This document shows, one piece after another, positions 39,816-47,725 of a stretch of 64,000 nucleotides of DNA (positions within the stretch are counted from its first letter, which is position 1; each line of letters starts with the position of its first letter). Made by a program: the position numbers and the translations under genes. The notes beneath the pieces were generated by a model. It was given only the letters and a program-made list of their open reading frames with translations. It was not told the origin of the DNA and searched no databases. The DNA is from Micromonospora musae (GTDB lineage Bacteria; Actinomycetota; Actinomycetes; Mycobacteriales; Micromonosporaceae): NCBI RefSeq assembly GCF_003626635.1, contig NZ_RAZT01000011.1:228343-292342 (forward strand), written 5' to 3'.

Positions 39816-41177
39816 TCAACCGCGGCGGCCGGGGACGAGCCGGCCGCGCGGCGTCGGACGGTCCAGGTGAAGCCCGAGCACTCCGACGTCGAGGGACCCG
39901 TCGGCGTCGGCCGCGAACCGCCAGGCCGCGTTCGGGGCGTCACCGACGACGAGCACGGCGGCCGTACCCTCCGAGACCGCCGCCAGCGCGCCGAGGCGCT
40001 CCAACTCGGCCGGTGGGATCGGGGCGGTCACCACCACCAGGTGGTCGCGCAGCACCTCGCCACCGTCGCCGGACGGCGTCAGCAGGTACTCCGCGTCGGC
40101 GATGACCCGGACCCGTTCCGGAGCCGTCGACGCGGCGGGCAGCGTGCCGACCACGCTGATCACCACGGACGCCGCCGCCGGATGCCGGGCGATCTCGTCG
40201 AGGAAGGAAACCGCCACGCGCATCGCGGCCGCGGGCTCCCCGGTGAGCGCGACGATGCCCGGGGCGCGGCCCAGGTTGACCACGGCCAGCTCGCCCCCGA
40301 CCGTGCCGACGGTGGCGAGCAGCGGCAGTTCACCGCTGTCGTCGAGGTTCTGGTCGAGCTGCCAGCTGGGCGCCTCCCAGATCGCACCCTGCTGCCGCGC
40401 CTGCCACGGTGGTGGGGCCTCCGGCAGCGCGGGGGCGAGTCGCAGCGAGACCCGGTCCGGGCCGATCAGTGCCGCGTACACCTGCGCCTGGCCGGCCTGC
40501 GTGGCGAGCTGCCGCAACGCGCGGTCCACGACCGCCCGGGAGCCCGACGCCGGCGCCGGGTGTGCGGACTCCGCCGGGCGGCGGCGCTGTCCCAGCAGGA
40601 TCGGCACCAGTACGACGACGGCCAGCACCAGGAGCGTGCCCACGCCGAGCAGCGCCGCGGTGATCGGCCGGAGGCCCAGGATCAGGGTCTCCTCGCCGTC
40701 GACGGGTGGCGCCGGCTGCACCGCGGCCGGCTGGGGCCGGTCGGCGGGTGGCGCCTCCGGCTGCTGGCCGGCGGGCTGCTGACCCGCCGGCGGCGTGGCC
40801 GTCGGCGGTGCGCCGATCCGGATCTCGCCGGAGGTCGCGCCCTCGGGGAGGACGAAGACCCAGCCGGCGCGGATCGACTGCGCCGGTTCGGTCAGCACGA
40901 GACCGTCCGGCTGCGTCCGCCCCCGGTTGAGCTCGAAGATCTCCGGCCAGCGCCGGCTGTCGCCGAGCACCCGGTCGGCGACCCCCGGCAGGGTCAGGTC
41001 GCTCTCCGTGCCCGGTTGCCCCGGCACCACCCAGTACGGCACCGAGGGCTCCACGGCGCTCGCCGTGCCCGGGGTCAGCGGCAGCAGCAGGAACACCAGT
41101 GCGGCGCCGGTGGCGAGCAACCGGCCCTTCGCCGGCCGGGACGACCGGCGTAACGCGGCGCGGAGCAGCCTGCGCAT
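39816..41177 (-). CDS. Secretion-locus membrane protein with LysM-like extracytoplasmic N-terminal half
   Basis: 453 residues. A signal sequence ends near ASAVEPS, followed by a LysM-like segment (YWVVPGQPGTESDLTLPGVADRVLGDSRRWPEIFELNRG) that could bind peptidoglycan. A Pro-rich linker, one membrane helix (ITAALLGVGTLLVLAVVVLVPILLG) and a roughly 250-residue C-terminal domain of unknown fold come next. Topology suggests the C-terminal half is cytosolic. The gene has an ECF-type promoter like those of the toxin genes, so I place it in the secretion system as a cell-wall-linked component. Inferred. Confidence 0.7.
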   Translation of the reverse strand: MRRLLRAALRRSSRPAKGRLLATGAALVFLLLPLTPGTASAVEPSVPYWVVPGQPGTESDLTLPGVADRVLGDSRRWPEIFELNRGRTQPDGLVLTEPAQSIRAGWVFVLPEGATSGEIRIGAPPTATPPAGQQPAGQQPEAPPADRPQPAAVQPAPPVDGEETLILGLRPITAALLGVGTLLVLAVVVLVPILLGQRRRPAESAHPAPASGSRAVVDRALRQLATQAGQAQVYAALIGPDRVSLRLAPALPEAPPPWQARQQGAIWEAPSWQLDQNLDDSGELPLLATVGTVGGELAVVNLGRAPGIVALTGEPAAAMRVAVSFLDEIARHPAAASVVISVVGTLPAASTAPERVRVIADAEYLLTPSGDGGEVLRDHLVVVTAPIPPAELERLGALAAVSEGTAAVLVVGDAPNAAWRFAADADGSLDVGVLGLHLDRPTPRGRLVPGRRG

Positions 41178-41252
41178 GAACTACCTCACTCACACCTTTG
41201 TCGTGACATGTACGGGTCGCCCGCGACTCGGAGACGGTGGCTACCGACGCGT

Positions 41253-41280
41253 ACACGTAAGCGGGGCCCGAACAGGTTCA
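41253..41280 (-). promoter_or_regulatory. ECF-type promoter, copy 3 (LysM-like gene)
   Basis: On the minus strand: TGAACC (41280-41275), 17 bases, CGTGT (41257-41253), then ACGCGTCGG. 75 bases before the start codon. Its spacing is one base longer than in the others. Confidence 0.65.
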
Positions 41281-41397
41281 GTGCCGGGCGTGGATCGGTC
41301 CGCCTCCCCGGCCCGCTCGGTGTGACGGCGTGGTGACACCGAGCGGGATCCGAGGGAACGCGGGCCGGGCGGGCCGGGCGGGCCGGGCCGCGGGCGG

Positions 41398-41946
41398 TCA
41401 GGCGAGGTCGGACGCGGGAAGCCGCAGCTCCAGCGCGCTGCCCGGGTTGAGCACCAGGTATCGGTCACCCATGGACGCGGCGAGCTCCCGGGCCGGCCAC
41501 CGCTCCCAGTACTGCCACTGCGCCGGGTCGGGCAGGTACTGGTCCGAGGTGAACGCGTGCACCACCGGCCGGTCCAGGCCGGCGTCCAGGTCGGCGACGC
41601 CGACCTCCGGCACGTGGGGTACGAGAACCGTCGCCTCGCGCAGCGCGTTGCGGACCTCCTCGTCCCCGCCCAGGCCGGTGACCGCCAACTGCAACGCGTT
41701 CTCCAGCTCGTTCGCCGGAACGGGGAACCCGAGCGCGACCGGGGTGGGCCGGTAGTTCGGGTTCCGCCGGAACTCGTCGCCGATCTCACCCCGCTCGTCC
41801 ACCCGGAACGCGCCGATGACGGCCCAGCCGGGCACGTCCCCGGCCCCCTCGAAGGCCGGATCGACGGTGTAGATCCAGCTGTCCGGCGCCCGCCGGGCCC
41901 GGTCACGCATCTCCGAAGTCACCGTTGGGATTTGCGCTGTCGTCAT
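41398..41946 (-). CDS. Type VII secretion-associated small protein, paralogue 1
   Basis: 182 residues. No signal peptide. WIYTVDPAFEGAGDVPGWAVIGAFRVDERGEIGDEFRRNPNYRPTP at the start and a C-terminal domain ending with LNPGSALELRLPASDLA. The block AVIGAFRVDERGEIG...NPNYRP recurs in the protein at 46993-47538 as SIVGGWLVDDDGTVG...NPLYLP. Each follows a different toxin gene. Because the two are related while the toxin ends are not, a chaperone or secretion-partner role fits better than a toxin-specific immunity protein, but immunity cannot be ruled out. Confidence 0.7.
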   Translation of the reverse strand: MTTAQIPTVTSEMRDRARRAPDSWIYTVDPAFEGAGDVPGWAVIGAFRVDERGEIGDEFRRNPNYRPTPVALGFPVPANELENALQLAVTGLGGDEEVRNALREATVLVPHVPEVGVADLDAGLDRPVVHAFTSDQYLPDPAQWQYWERWPARELAASMGDRYLVLNPGSALELRLPASDLA

Positions 41947-42037
41947 CGCTGTCTCCAGCTCCTCTCGTGCTCACTCATCGCGGGATCCCGGGGCTGGTGC
42001 ATGGCGTCCCGGTGCGTGATCTGTTGAAAACCGGCGT

Positions 42038-45000
42038 TCACCGCCGCCTGCCGTAGTTGGGGTTGTGCTCGACCGTCTGGACCGTGCCGAGCTTCGGGTC
42101 GTTCGGGAATTCGAGGGACACCGTAGGAATCGTCTGGCCGGGCCGGTACGGATCCGGCATCGTCCCGCTATTCGTGTTGTAGTAACCCTCGACATGAATA
42201 GCTTTGATGATTCGGTCTGGCGGAATGTCCCCGACCACGGACCACTCGTCCTGATACCTCACGCGATCGAGTACCGGTGGCAGATTCTGGGACGGCGCGT
42301 GGATAGCCGGAAGATCATTGTCGACCACATAGAGATAACCGTCGTGATGATCGTATTGCTTGCCGTCCGCCGCGGTTCCTTTCTTGAAGCCCGGACGGTC
42401 GGGAAGCGGCGTCGGACGCACGAATGAGAGCGCGGCGTCCTGGCTGCCGGTGGTCGAGACGAACCCGCTGCCCTTGCCGTTGTGCATGTGCTTGAAAAGG
42501 TCGTAGTGCGGCTGCACGTAGTCGCCTTCTGGCGTGCCCAGAACCTCTTGCGTGTGCCGCGATTTCAGCCCGTCCTGGAAGACGACGTCCGGCGGAGCGC
42601 TCGAACCGTGGAACAGGGCGGACGGTCGCGGTGGGTTCGGTTGAATCGGCCGCGCGCGGTGAATCGGATTGCTCAGGTCGTAGAGCTCGGCGTCCGGGGC
42701 ACCCAGATCGTCCGGCCGCTGGTCGGGACGCGGGCGGTTGGGGATGGGCGGGAAGGTGTCGTCGACGTTGTCGAGGGATTCGCCCCCGAAAAGCGGGCGG
42801 TTCCCGCCCGACGAACCAGCGGTGTCGGGCAGGCTCCGAGCGTCGGTGCCCCCGCCCGGAGAGCCCGGGGTACCGCTCGACGAGCCGGCGGTGCAGGCCA
42901 GGCCGAGCGGATCGGCCGCCGCGTACGGATTCGGCACGTAGCCGGCCGGATCCGGTGCCGGCGCGAGGCCGAGCGGGTCCTGGCTGACGTACCGGCCGCT
43001 GATCGGGTCGTAGTAGCGGTAGACGTTGTAGTGCAGACCGGTCTCCGGGTCCAGGTACTGCCCGGGGAAGCGCAGCGGGATCATGCCCGAGGCGTCGGCG
43101 CCGGGGGCCACACCCCACAGGCTGGCGTCGTTGCGCCACACCAGCGCGCCGTCGGCGTCGACGAGATCGGTGGGTGTGCCGACCAGGTCGGTGACGATCG
43201 CGTAGAAGCGCTCGCCGAGCTCGTCCCGCTCGTCCCGGACGGTCTGCGCCACCGGGCGCTGCTCCTGCGGGTGGTACTCCCAGCTGGTCACCCGGGTACG
43301 GCCGTGCTCGTCGGTCTGCGCCTGCTCGACCAGGAGCGACCCGTCCCAGACGAAGTCCACCTGCTCGACCGGGGCCGGGTCGTCGCCGACGAACCGCTGC
43401 TTGCCGATCCGGCGACCCAGCGGGTCGTAGCGGTAACGCCAGCGGTCGCCCTCCGGCGTCCGCACCCCGACCAGCCGATCGTGGGCGTCCCACTCGAAGT
43501 GCCACGTACGGTCCCCACCGGCCGGGTCGGTCAACGTCCGGCCGACCATCCGGCCCTGCGCGTCGTACCGGTAGCGGACCCCGCCCGCCTCGGTGACCAG
43601 GTTGCCGTCGTAGCGCAGCTCCCCGGCGTACGGCAGGCCGGACACCCGGGCCGACGTCAGGTTGCCGGTCGCGTCGTACCGGTAGTCCTCGACCCGGCCC
43701 GTGCCCCGGACGGCGAGCACCCGGCCCGCCTCGTCCAGGGTGAAGTCGACCCGGCCCGTCACGTCCTCGTCGATGCCGGCGAGCAGGCCGTCGGCCCGGT
43801 AGTCGAACCGGCGCTGCCGCAGGCCGGGCAGCACCTGCGCGGCGAGCTGCCGGTCGGCGCCGAAGGTCTGCTCGAGCACCACCTGACCGTCGAGGCTGCG
43901 CCGCAGCTCCCGGCCCTGCCAGTCGTGCCGGAAGCCGAGCGTGTGCCCCGCGGTGACCAACGAGTCGAGATTGCCGAACGGGTCGTACGCCCAGACGCTC
44001 TCCGACCCGTGGGGGGTGCGGCGGTGCCGGGCGCCGGTCCGGTCGTCGTAGCGGAAGGAGAGGGTCCGGCCGTTCGTGGTGTGCGCCACCACCCGCCCGG
44101 CCTCGTCGCGCTCGATCACCAGCTCGGCGTCGGCGTTCTCGGCCGCCACCAGCCGGCCGACCGCGTCGTAGCGGTACCGGGTGGTGCCGGACCCGGTTCG
44201 CCGCTCGACCACGTTGCCGAGCAGGTCGTGCTCGTACTCGGTGACCTCACCCAGCCCGTTCGTCGACCGGACCAGCTGACCGGCCGCGTCGTAGTCGTAC
44301 CGCCGTACCCGGCCGTTGAAGTCGACCTCCTCGACCAGCCGGCCCGCCGGGTCGTAGGTGTAGCGCCACTGCAGGCCACGGGGATCGGTGACCCGGGTCA
44401 GCCGCAGCTCGGCGTCGTACTCGTAGCCGGTCCGGGCGCCGGTGGCGTCGACGGTGGCGAGCACCAGGTCGAACGGTCCGTACTCGGTGCGGGTCACGTG
44501 GCCCGCGGCGTCGGTCCGCTCGATCGGGTTGCCCTCGTCGTCGTAGCGCACCCGTTCGAGCCGGCCGCGTGCGTCGAGCCGGTGGGCCCGGCGCCCGGCG
44601 AGCGCCGCGTCCCGGACCGGGTCGTCCGCGCGCAGCCGGTCGTAGTCGAACGGCTCGGCCACCCCGACCTGCCCGCCGTCCGGGTCCGGTGCGGTGTCGT
44701 AGCTGCGGGTGAGCAGCCGCTCGCCGACCTGCACCGCGATGGTGCCGGCCGCGGCGTCGCCGCCGCTGGTGACCTGCGCCTCGGTGCCGTCCGGACGGAT
44801 CAGCGTGCTCAGCCGGCCGTCGGCGTCGTACTCGTAACGGGTGGTCCGGCCCAGCGGGTCGATCCGGGCCAGCAGCTGGTTGTAGCGGCCCCACTCGTAC
44901 CGGGTGGTGTTGCCCAGCGGGTCGGTCTCGCTCGCCACGTGCCGCAGGTCGTCCAGCCGGTAGACGGTGACGTTGCCGAGCGAGTCGGTGTACGTCGTGG

Positions 45001-46819
45001 TCCGCTCGGTGGGGTCGTAGGCGAGGGTGCCGTTCAGGAATCCGTCCGCGCCCTCGGTACGTACGCAGCGGCCGCTCGCGTCGTACGTGTACCGGTACTC
45101 GACCCCGTTGCGGTCGTGCCAGCCGGTGATCCGGCCGGCCTCGTCGTACCCGAAGCGCATCGGTCGGCCGGAGGTGTTGTCGACCTCCACGAGCCGGCCC
45201 TGCTCGTCGTAGCGGTAGCGGGCGATCAGCTCGGTGGGCCGCCCGCCCGGATCCGTCCGGTGCAGGGCGGTGACCCGGTTGCCCGAGGTGCTGACGGCGA
45301 TCCACTGCCCGTCCGCGTGCCGCAACGCGACCGGCGCCTGCCGCGCGTCCCGCGCCACCTCCAGCCGGTTGCCGTCACCGTCGACGACCGCCGCGAGCCG
45401 GCTGACCGCGCCGGAGAGCAGGAAGAGGCTGGACCGGCCGGCTACCGGGTCGGTCACCACGGCGGTGCCGTCCGCGTGCACCGTGAGTGGCCATCGCGGC
45501 CCCTCGACGGGGAGGACCGGCTCGCCCGGGGTTCCCGGCGGGTAGACCAGGATCGTGCCGTCGGGGGCGAAGTAGCAGACGCCCTGCGCGTCGAATTCGA
45601 GCCGCTGGTCGAGGGTGGAGGCCCAGCTCGGTCCGAACCAACCGCCCGCCCGGTACGACGAGAGGTGGGTCCGCTCCAGCGGCACCAGGAAGGGCGCGGG
45701 CAGCTCCAGGTCGATCTGGGAGAGCACCATCTCGCCGGTGGCGACGTCGATCGGGTCGGTGACGCACTTGCGTACGTCGATCGACAGGGAGGTGTCCTTC
45801 GGGACGGGGGGCCGGTTGGCGCCCGCGCCCTTGCCGGGCAGCGCACCCCCGATCGTCTTTCCGCCGCCACCGTTCAGGCCGCGGGTGGCTCCCTTGACGC
45901 CGTCGCCGGCCAGGCCGAGGGCCTTGCCGCCCTTGGCGGCGAACTTCATGACCAGCGCGCCGGCCCGGCCGCCCGGGATCAGGCCGAGGGCCAGCCCGCC
46001 GGCGGCCAATCCGATCTCGGCGGGGTCTCCGCCGAGCACGGCCGACGCGAGGTCGATCGCGCCGGAGAGCAGGCCGATCGCCTCGCCGAGCGGCGGGAAG
46101 ATGAACGACGCGATCACCGAGATCACGTCCAGGACGGTGGTGATCCACTGGATCACCGTGCTGCGCAGGAATTCGATGAACGCCTCGAACGCCTCGACGA
46201 TCTTGTCCCAGAGCGACCGCTGTGGCGCGTCCTTCGCCAACTGTCGAAGCGTCCCGGCTGCCGTACGGGCGGCCTGGTCGCGCAGCGCGGTCGCCTGACC
46301 GATCAGCGCCTTCGCCTGGTCGAGCGCCTGCCGGGCCTCGTCGGCGCGGTTCTGGGCGGCGGTGGCGTCGTCGGTGGCCTTGTCCTTCGCGGCCTGGGCG
46401 GCCTCCGGGTCGCCACCCAGCGCGGTGATCGCGGCCTGCGCCGCCGAGACCGCCGCCTGCGCGGCACCCTGGTCCCCGGAGGCCTGCCGGGCCTGCTCCA
46501 GGGCCTGCACCGACATCTTCTGCGCCTCTTCGAGCGACGGCAGGTAGCGCAGGTACGCGTCGGCCGCCGCCGCGTACGAGTGCGCCATCCCGTCCAGCCG
46601 CCCGGGCAGCTTGCCGATCAGGTCACGGAAGGCCTCCATCGCCTTGCCCTGGCCGACGTCGATCTGGCTGCCGGAAGCGAGCAGGTCGTGCGCCTCCTGA
46701 GTCGATCGGGCCAACTCCTGGTAGGCCCGGGTGATCTCCTCAAAGGACTCCGGATCACCCGGCACCGGGTCGGAGTCGAGCTGCAACACCGACCACTCGG
46801 CGTCACCTGGACGCGTCAT
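42038..46819 (-). CDS. Type VII-linked RHS toxin with ADP-ribosyltransferase-like C-terminus
   Basis: 1593 residues from the ATG at 46819; GGGGAGGTTGGTC before it. About 1-330: helical secretion module shared with the toxin at 47726-49642. About 343-1308: DUF6531 and RHS/YD repeats (RYDEQGRLVEVDN, YEYDADGRLSTL), ending at QDPLGLA, the usual cleavage site. About 1400-1560: a pertussis-S1-like domain with ALFHGSSAPPDVVFQDGL (about 1402), GSGFVSTTG (about 1452) and YQDEWSVVGDIPP (about 1523, Q-x-E). The Arg of the usual first motif is His here. The last 400 bases are visibly poorer in GC, as in swapped toxin tips. Confidence 0.85.
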   Translation of the reverse strand: MTRPGDAEWSVLQLDSDPVPGDPESFEEITRAYQELARSTQEAHDLLASGSQIDVGQGKAMEAFRDLIGKLPGRLDGMAHSYAAAADAYLRYLPSLEEAQKMSVQALEQARQASGDQGAAQAAVSAAQAAITALGGDPEAAQAAKDKATDDATAAQNRADEARQALDQAKALIGQATALRDQAARTAAGTLRQLAKDAPQRSLWDKIVEAFEAFIEFLRSTVIQWITTVLDVISVIASFIFPPLGEAIGLLSGAIDLASAVLGGDPAEIGLAAGGLALGLIPGGRAGALVMKFAAKGGKALGLAGDGVKGATRGLNGGGGKTIGGALPGKGAGANRPPVPKDTSLSIDVRKCVTDPIDVATGEMVLSQIDLELPAPFLVPLERTHLSSYRAGGWFGPSWASTLDQRLEFDAQGVCYFAPDGTILVYPPGTPGEPVLPVEGPRWPLTVHADGTAVVTDPVAGRSSLFLLSGAVSRLAAVVDGDGNRLEVARDARQAPVALRHADGQWIAVSTSGNRVTALHRTDPGGRPTELIARYRYDEQGRLVEVDNTSGRPMRFGYDEAGRITGWHDRNGVEYRYTYDASGRCVRTEGADGFLNGTLAYDPTERTTTYTDSLGNVTVYRLDDLRHVASETDPLGNTTRYEWGRYNQLLARIDPLGRTTRYEYDADGRLSTLIRPDGTEAQVTSGGDAAAGTIAVQVGERLLTRSYDTAPDPDGGQVGVAEPFDYDRLRADDPVRDAALAGRRAHRLDARGRLERVRYDDEGNPIERTDAAGHVTRTEYGPFDLVLATVDATGARTGYEYDAELRLTRVTDPRGLQWRYTYDPAGRLVEEVDFNGRVRRYDYDAAGQLVRSTNGLGEVTEYEHDLLGNVVERRTGSGTTRYRYDAVGRLVAAENADAELVIERDEAGRVVAHTTNGRTLSFRYDDRTGARHRRTPHGSESVWAYDPFGNLDSLVTAGHTLGFRHDWQGRELRRSLDGQVVLEQTFGADRQLAAQVLPGLRQRRFDYRADGLLAGIDEDVTGRVDFTLDEAGRVLAVRGTGRVEDYRYDATGNLTSARVSGLPYAGELRYDGNLVTEAGGVRYRYDAQGRMVGRTLTDPAGGDRTWHFEWDAHDRLVGVRTPEGDRWRYRYDPLGRRIGKQRFVGDDPAPVEQVDFVWDGSLLVEQAQTDEHGRTRVTSWEYHPQEQRPVAQTVRDERDELGERFYAIVTDLVGTPTDLVDADGALVWRNDASLWGVAPGADASGMIPLRFPGQYLDPETGLHYNVYRYYDPISGRYVSQDPLGLAPAPDPAGYVPNPYAAADPLGLACTAGSSSGTPGSPGGGTDARSLPDTAGSSGGNRPLFGGESLDNVDDTFPPIPNRPRPDQRPDDLGAPDAELYDLSNPIHRARPIQPNPPRPSALFHGSSAPPDVVFQDGLKSRHTQEVLGTPEGDYVQPHYDLFKHMHNGKGSGFVSTTGSQDAALSFVRPTPLPDRPGFKKGTAADGKQYDHHDGYLYVVDNDLPAIHAPSQNLPPVLDRVRYQDEWSVVGDIPPDRIIKAIHVEGYYNTNSGTMPDPYRPGQTIPTVSLEFPNDPKLGTVQTVEHNPNYGRRR

Positions 46820-46904
46820 GACCAACCTCCCCTATCGCACCGTCTCGGCTTTCCGCCGCCCGCTCCTGCGGGTGAGCCGGACGCGTGGACGTCGGCCGAC
46901 CCGA

Positions 46905-46931
46905 ACACGTACTCAGGACCGAACGGGTTCA
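46905..46931 (-). promoter_or_regulatory. ECF-type promoter, copy 4 (RHS toxin)
   Basis: Minus strand: TGAACC (46931-46926), 16 bases, CGTGT (46909-46905), then TCGGGTCGG. 85 bases before the RHS toxin start. Confidence 0.75.
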
Positions 46932-46992
46932 TCGCGGGCTCGGATCGGTGGCGGGCTCCCGGGCCCCGTTCCCGCAGGTCGATCCGCCGGAG

Positions 46993-47538
46993 TCACTCGG
47001 TTTCGGTGACGGCCTCACGCAGCACGTCGGCGAAGAGCCGCATCGAGGCGGGACCGCCCGGATTGAGCAGCACGTCGACGCCCTCGGGTAGCAGCTCCAC
47101 CAGCTCGGCGCTACTGACCTGCCGCCAGCCCGCTGCTCGCACCCGAAGCCGGTCCGCCGCACCCGTGACGACCAGCACGCACGGTGCCCCGTCGGGGGCC
47201 GGTGCCACGATGACGCGATCCTCGTCGTCGACCGCGACCTCGGTCAGACTGTCCCGCAGCGCGAGCAGCACCAGGCCCGGTTCGGCACGCCCTGCCACGA
47301 CCAACTTCGCCGCCGCGTCGACCGGTCCGGTCGGCGCGTCCTGGCCGCTGGGCAGGTAGAGCGGATTCGGCTCGAACGCGCCGACCGTTCCGTCGTCGTC
47401 GACGAGCCAGCCGCCGACGATCGACTCCACCGGCGGTACCGCACCGGACTGGTCGTCGGCCTCCGGGGGCGGCGACCAGTCGCTGTCGAGCAGCAGCATC
47501 CAGTTACGGTCAAGACCGGTGTCGTCCTGTTCGCTCAC
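46993..47538 (-). CDS. Type VII secretion-associated small protein, paralogue 2
   Basis: 181 residues; GTG at 47538 with AAGGGAG 7 bases upstream. WMLLLDSDWSPPPEADDQSGAVPPVESIVGGWLVDDDGTVG carries the block shared with 41398-41946. Acidic, cytosolic, no membrane helix. It follows the 638-residue toxin by 187 bases and precedes the RHS toxin. See the other paralogue for the role. Confidence 0.7.
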   Translation of the reverse strand: MSEQDDTGLDRNWMLLLDSDWSPPPEADDQSGAVPPVESIVGGWLVDDDGTVGAFEPNPLYLPSGQDAPTGPVDAAAKLVVAGRAEPGLVLLALRDSLTEVAVDDEDRVIVAPAPDGAPCVLVVTGAADRLRVRAAGWRQVSSAELVELLPEGVDVLLNPGGPASMRLFADVLREAVTETE

Positions 47539-47725
47539 TTGCCCACTCCCTTACTGGTATTCGATTCGACGAACTTGCCCGTGCTCCCGACCTCGATCTG
47601 GCCACCCGGGTGGCCAGGTGCCCCTGGGCGGCGCGGGCTCCGGTGGCGCTCTTTCGCCGCCCGGGTCCGGCGAACGGTTCGCCGGCTGCTCCTGTTCGCC
47701 GGTCTCCGGCCGTACATCGGGACGC

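Noticed and set aside
42482..47359. 1625-codon open frame on the plus strand opposite the RHS toxin
   Set aside because: It is the GC-biased antisense shadow of the RHS gene: composition is Arg/Val/Gly/Pro-rich, no domain can be read, and the minus-strand frame has clear RHS and ART motifs.
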